Program-made: the position numbers and the translations under genes | Shown: piece after piece, positions 62,501 to 64,000 of the stretch | Numbering within the stretch: the first letter of the stretch is position 1 | Layout: each line of letters begins with the position of its first letter | Notes under the pieces: generated by a model | The model's input: only the letters and a program-made list of their open reading frames with translations | Databases searched by the model: none | Told to the model about the DNA's origin: nothing | From: Smittia aterrima | Lineage: Eukaryota; Arthropoda; Insecta; Diptera; Chironomidae | Assembly (NCBI GenBank): GCA_033063855.1 | Contig: CP093829.1 | Location: 13,981,537 to 14,045,536 of the forward strand | Reading direction: 5' to 3' | Length of the DNA stretch: 64,000 nucleotides

Positions 62501-64000
62501 GGGTACTTTTATTGTGTATCCCCTCTACATGATGGAAACGGAGTAAAAATAAGAAAACAAAATCACATATGAATGTCGTAAATGTCGCCTTATCATTTAT
62601 CACAAGACCTAATGTATTCCATGTCCATTGTGTCGTTTCTTCAGTTGCCGCGCGCGGAATAACATCAAGAAAAGCAGCGGTTTCCAACTTATTCTGTCGG
62701 CTCCGTGATACACATAAAGAAAACGAATGTAAATTCATAAATGAAAAATTGTAAATTTATTCGTGATTTTGACGAGAGACTTTTTATATCACAAACCGAA
62801 CCGTTGTGTTGGTTTTATTTAAATGTTATCTCTCTCTACCTACACGAATCGAAGTAAGACGAAAAAAAAAATAGCGGGAGTTAGACATTTTCAATACGAA
62901 CGGATGAAGCCGCGGTTTTTTCAGTTTCTCGCAACATTTAGTGGAAAACGCATCGGTCGTTGATACGAATTAAATTTAATTACACAACATAACCATTAGT
63001 GTAATTTACGCAACGCGCAATTTCAAATGATTGAACGTTAATTGATTGCATTGAAGAAAGATATACAGCGTATGGAGTGATTGAAGAGTTTAATAAAACG
63101 TATGATTATTTACGGCTAATTTGCAAACTATCGAAATCATTAAGAACGGAAGACGCGAGACGAAGACGGACACGAAAGAAGTTCGCCGCTCTAATATCCG
63201 AAAATAAATCGATAATATTAAAGCTCTTGCTTACGAGCATCCGTCTTCTCATTTTCCTTCTCCCGTTCGTACGCCACTTTAATTACCAAAAAAGCTTTAT
63301 TAGGATGGAAAATTTTCTGTTGAAGGCAGACATATAAGCCAAGAAAATAGCAAAGAAAAACACACTATGTCTGTGCGTAAGAGAACGATTTACGAGCAAA
63401 CAATTTTTGTTTTCTTGCTTCTTTCATTCTTTTTTTTTGATGCGAGTAAAATTCATTGAAGACATTTCTATTTTTGGGTTAACAGGCTAATGCCGTTTCC
63501 ACGTGTTGAGTCGCACTCGAGTGAATCAAGTTCAATTCATTGGGCGCTTGTTTGACAAGTGATTTATGGTGAATGAACGGCGACGACTGTGCCAATAATA
63601 CTTGAGCTGAAACTTTCCTAGATTGACAAACATCGAAGGCATCGTCAGGAAAAAATATGTAAATTGATAACAGAACAGTCGCGATAAATCAATTTCAAAC
63701 GAACGGCAAATATTTACATTGAAAATATTTTAAAGTCTTGCGACTGATAGTGGAAATATTCAATTTTTGAGTAATAAAATTTTTTGTGTTCGATCAATAA
63801 AGTCGAACAACTTGACGATTTCATGTGAACAAAATTTCGAGTTAACAATCCTACAAGGTTTTGAACTTTGTTGCGGCTAATTGAAGTATTTTACGTCTTC
63901 TTCTTGCTTCTATTTAATTGCGAAACAATATTTGAAATGGAACAGCTCGAGATAAGCGTACATACATTTGCGTCACTTCAAATTGAAAAAGAAAAATAAT
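56526..64000. other. Gene-poor right flank
   Basis: 7.5 kb with no supportable exon on either strand. ORFs such as 58004-58216 and 63077-63337 are short, mostly non-ATG or Lys/Arg-rich chance readings. Given the neighbour, it may hold long 3'UTR and enhancer sequence. I found no second POU gene inside the window. Confidence 0.45.

Noticed and set aside
63077..63337. 86-codon ORF near the right edge
   Set aside because: GTG start, basic then hydrophobic chance reading; nothing links it to a gene.

Overview
This is an AT-rich animal nuclear window with very short spliced introns (most 45-70 nt, GT..AG) and protein sequences close to insect orthologues. Small introns, tight gene packing and Drosophila-like protein features (a ZAD zinc-finger factor, an Unc-93-like transporter, a nubbin/Pdm POU gene with two alternative 5' ends) point to a dipteran. 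The gene density and intron size fit a lower dipteran such as a midge, but the species is inference only.

Layout. 0.4-1 kb holds broken pieces of a DAAM-type formin FH2 domain. 3-31 kb is a dense housekeeping block: Pten (-) with two candidate last exons; RpL9 (+); TRAPPC12 (+) convergent with PCIF1/CAPAM (-); Tom70 (+); ATP synthase subunit g (-) head to head with CCT4 (+); FCF1 (-) tail to tail with CCT4; an Unc-93-like MFS transporter (-); LSm3 (-) head to head with a Regnase/ZC3H12 ribonuclease (+); and a ZAD/C2H2 zinc-finger protein (+). I rebuilt exons by hand from splice signals and reading-phase continuity. Nearly every model closes exactly in frame.

31.3-64 kb is gene-poor and is dominated by one developmental regulator, a class II POU-homeodomain gene orthologous to Drosophila nub/pdm2. 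Its long form runs from an exon at about 39.8 kb to 56.25 kb. A second start exon at 52.2 kb gives a short form. Both 5' ends join the same phase-1 acceptor at 53.1 kb. The large flanks and introns are probably cis-regulatory DNA. I saw no transposon, tRNA, rRNA or CRISPR in the window.

Many genes here act on RNA or its translation: PCIF1 (mRNA cap adenosine methylation), FCF1 (rRNA processing), LSm3 (U6 and mRNA decay), Regnase (mRNA cleavage) and RpL9. Others serve mitochondria (Tom70, subunit g), protein folding (CCT4), vesicle traffic (TRAPPC12) and PI3K signalling (Pten). There is no sign that they form one pathway; eukaryotic neighbours of this kind are mostly independent units, some sharing promoters.
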